Assembly (NCBI GenBank): GCA_019751475.1
Contig: JAIENH010000623.1
Span: 1 to 6,158 of the forward strand
From: Cyclobacteriaceae bacterium
GTDB taxonomy: Bacteria; Bacteroidota; Bacteroidia; Cytophagales; Cyclobacteriaceae
Reading direction: 5' to 3'
DNA: 6,158 nucleotides
Shown: piece by piece, positions 4,686-6,158 of the stretch
Numbering within the stretch: the first letter of the stretch is position 1
How the letters are laid out: the number at the start of each line of letters is the position of its first letter
Notes under the pieces: generated by a model
What the model was told of the DNA's origin: nothing
The model's database searches: none
The model's input: the letters and a program-made list of their open reading frames with translations, nothing else
Program-made: the position numbers and the translations under genes

Positions 4686-6158
4686 TTACTTTTTCTTGAT
4701 CTCATCAAACTTGCTTACCTGGGCTGCCTTCGGAAACACATTATCAGTAGTGTTGATGTCTGATGTTTCTTTTTGCGGATCGAGCACGATGTTGGCGACT
4801 TCCTTTTCTTTCATAAACACCTTCGTCACTTTCGTTTCGTTGTTGCGCCAGATCTCGGCCGGGATACGTTCAATTTCCTTAGAGCCGTCTTTATATGTCC
4901 ACTCAATCACCACCGGCATCACGAGTCCGCCTTTGTTGGTGAGCGTTACTTCGTAGAAATTCTTATTCTCCATTTTTGAAATCAAAGCCTTGTCATCTAC
5001 GCGGTTGAGGAACTCACCATAAAAACGGGCATCGGTAGGAATTACCGAGAAGGGCTCCGGCCCACCGCTAAAGTCATTCGGATTTTTTTCTCCCGCATTC
5101 GCGGAAGCGAGATCTCCTTTCTTCACGGCCTTGCCTTTGTTCTCTACGTTACTTTGCTCTTTTCGCACCTGATACCACTTTACTTTGTCGATCGACTGGT
5201 CGCACACATCGGTCGTATAAAACCATCCGCGCCAAAACCAATCGAGGTCAACAGCCGATGCATCTTCCAGCGTGCGGAAGAAGTCGGCCGGCTTGGGATG
5301 ACGGAACGCCCAGCGCTGCGCATATTCTTTAAATGCCTTGTCGAACAATTCAGGTCCCATTACGGTCTCGCGCAAAATATTTAAGCCTGTGGCACATTTG
5401 GCATACTGCTCCGGCCCAAACTGAATGACCTGCTCGGAGTTGGTCATCAGCGGCCGCTGCAAACTATTATCACCTTTCATATAAGGCACGATGAGCGAGG
5501 CAGGTCCTCTGCGCTGGGGCATGTCAGGATAATTTTCAACCTGGGTGCGATACTGCACAAATGTGTTAACACCTTCGTCCATCCACGTCCACTGGCGCTC
5601 GTCATTATTGATGATCATGGGAAAAAAGTTGTGACCCACTTCGTGAATCACCACACCCACCAGACCCCACTTGGTGCGATCAGAGTATGTGCCGTCTTTG
5701 TTGGGGCGGGCACCGTTGAAACAAATCATGGGGTACTCCATGCCTAGCGATGCGTGATGCACTGATGTAGCTTGCGGATAGGGATAATCAATGCTGTATT
5801 TTGAATATGTCACGAGGCAATTTTTTACTGCCTTGGTTGATTCTTGTTCCCACAGCTGGTTGCCTTCCTTCGGGTAGTATGACATGGCCAAGGGCGTATT
5901 GTTGCCCACCTTCACGGCTTGGGCATCCCAGATAAATTTGCGTGAAGACGCAAAAGCAAAGTCGCGCACATTTTCTGCTTTGAACTTCCAGGTCTTCTTT
6001 TCTTTTGATTTCGTTTTCTCGCGCACGATGGCTTCCGCTTGCGAGGCGATGATCACCGGCTTGTCAAAGGAAGTTTTAGCTTTCTCGAATCGTTCGATTT
6101 GCTCCGGGGTCAGCACCTCTTTCGGATTTTGCACCATGCCCGTAGCCGCCACGATGTG
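4686..6158 (-). CDS. M1-family zinc metallopeptidase, C-terminal two thirds (N-terminus outside window)
   Basis: The frame is open to the window edge. A GTG at 6152 is internal, because the preceding codons read His-Ile, matching 'HIVGASG' at residues 249-255 of the neighbouring peptidase. About 248 residues, including any signal peptide, are therefore missing, and 490 are visible. The M1 catalytic set is intact: GMEYP (5744-5730), HEVGH (5645-5631), the third zinc ligand Glu (5576-5574, HExxH-x18-E), and a Tyr in 'FGPEQYAKCATGL' aligned with the neighbour's Y501. It is collinear with the downstream 740-residue protein to the C-terminus and shares long identical blocks, for example RETVMGPELFDKAFKEY and DLDWFWRGWFYTTD. 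They are tandem paralogues, roughly two thirds identical by eye over the catalytic region. Differences cluster after the third zinc ligand ('VNTFVQYRTQVENYPDM' against 'LNTFLEKETKRERYPEL') and around the catalytic Tyr. It is presumably exported like its paralogue. It ends in TAA at 4688-4686. Confidence 0.92.
   Translation of the reverse strand, partial: HIVAATGMVQNPKEVLTPEQIERFEKAKTSFDKPVIIASQAEAIVREKTKSKEKKTWKFKAENVRDFAFASSRKFIWDAQAVKVGNNTPLAMSYYPKEGNQLWEQESTKAVKNCLVTYSKYSIDYPYPQATSVHHASLGMEYPMICFNGARPNKDGTYSDRTKWGLVGVVIHEVGHNFFPMIINNDERQWTWMDEGVNTFVQYRTQVENYPDMPQRRGPASLIVPYMKGDNSLQRPLMTNSEQVIQFGPEQYAKCATGLNILRETVMGPELFDKAFKEYAQRWAFRHPKPADFFRTLEDASAVDLDWFWRGWFYTTDVCDQSIDKVKWYQVRKEQSNVENKGKAVKKGDLASANAGEKNPNDFSGGPEPFSVIPTDARFYGEFLNRVDDKALISKMENKNFYEVTLTNKGGLVMPVVIEWTYKDGSKEIERIPAEIWRNNETKVTKVFMKEKEVANIVLDPQKETSDINTTDNVFPKAAQVSKFDEIKKK

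Noticed and set aside
6150..6152. GTG as the start codon of the upstream M1 peptidase
   Set aside because: The two codons before it continue the alignment with the paralogue (His-Ile-Val), and the signal peptide and N-terminal beta domain would be missing; the gene simply runs off the window.

Overview
The window looks like a chromosomal piece from a member of the Bacteroidota, possibly Cytophagales-like. The evidence is indirect. Perfect matches to the Bacteroidota sigma-A -7 element (TAnnTTTG) lie upstream of two genes, Shine-Dalgarno sequences are largely absent, and there are two large exported M1 metallopeptidases of a type common in that phylum. No rRNA or other phylogenetic marker is present, so placement below phylum is a guess.

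Layout. Positions 1-1410 (+ strand) hold the 3' part of a nitroreductase-family flavoprotein gene, then, 25 bp later, a complete fold-type II PLP enzyme of the serine racemase / serine-threonine dehydratase family. Positions 1413-1997 (- strand) hold a compact two-gene module: a DUF433 antitoxin-like protein followed by a DUF5615 PIN-like protein. Its 3' end meets the PLP enzyme gene with a 2-bp gap, and it has its own putative promoter that would give an almost leaderless mRNA. Positions 1998-2234 are non-coding, with an imperfect inverted repeat and a strong intrinsic terminator for the next gene. Positions 2235-4457 (- strand) encode a complete secreted 740-residue M1-family zinc metallopeptidase. 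Positions 4458-4685 are non-coding, with three short related palindromes (REP-like) and a candidate promoter. Positions 4686-6158 (- strand) hold the C-terminal two thirds of a second, closely related M1 peptidase, cut by the window edge.

How the genes work together. The two peptidases are clearly a tandem duplication and probably act outside the cytoplasm in protein or peptide breakdown. The PLP enzyme and nitroreductase may be co-transcribed but have no obvious shared pathway. The DUF433/DUF5615 pair is a self-contained toxin-antitoxin-type module sitting between unrelated metabolic genes. I see no phage, CRISPR, transposase, tRNA or rRNA. Nothing here is convincingly a new system. The points most worth checking are the leaderless toxin-antitoxin promoter, the palindrome family with a compensatory base change, and the divergence between the duplicated peptidases.
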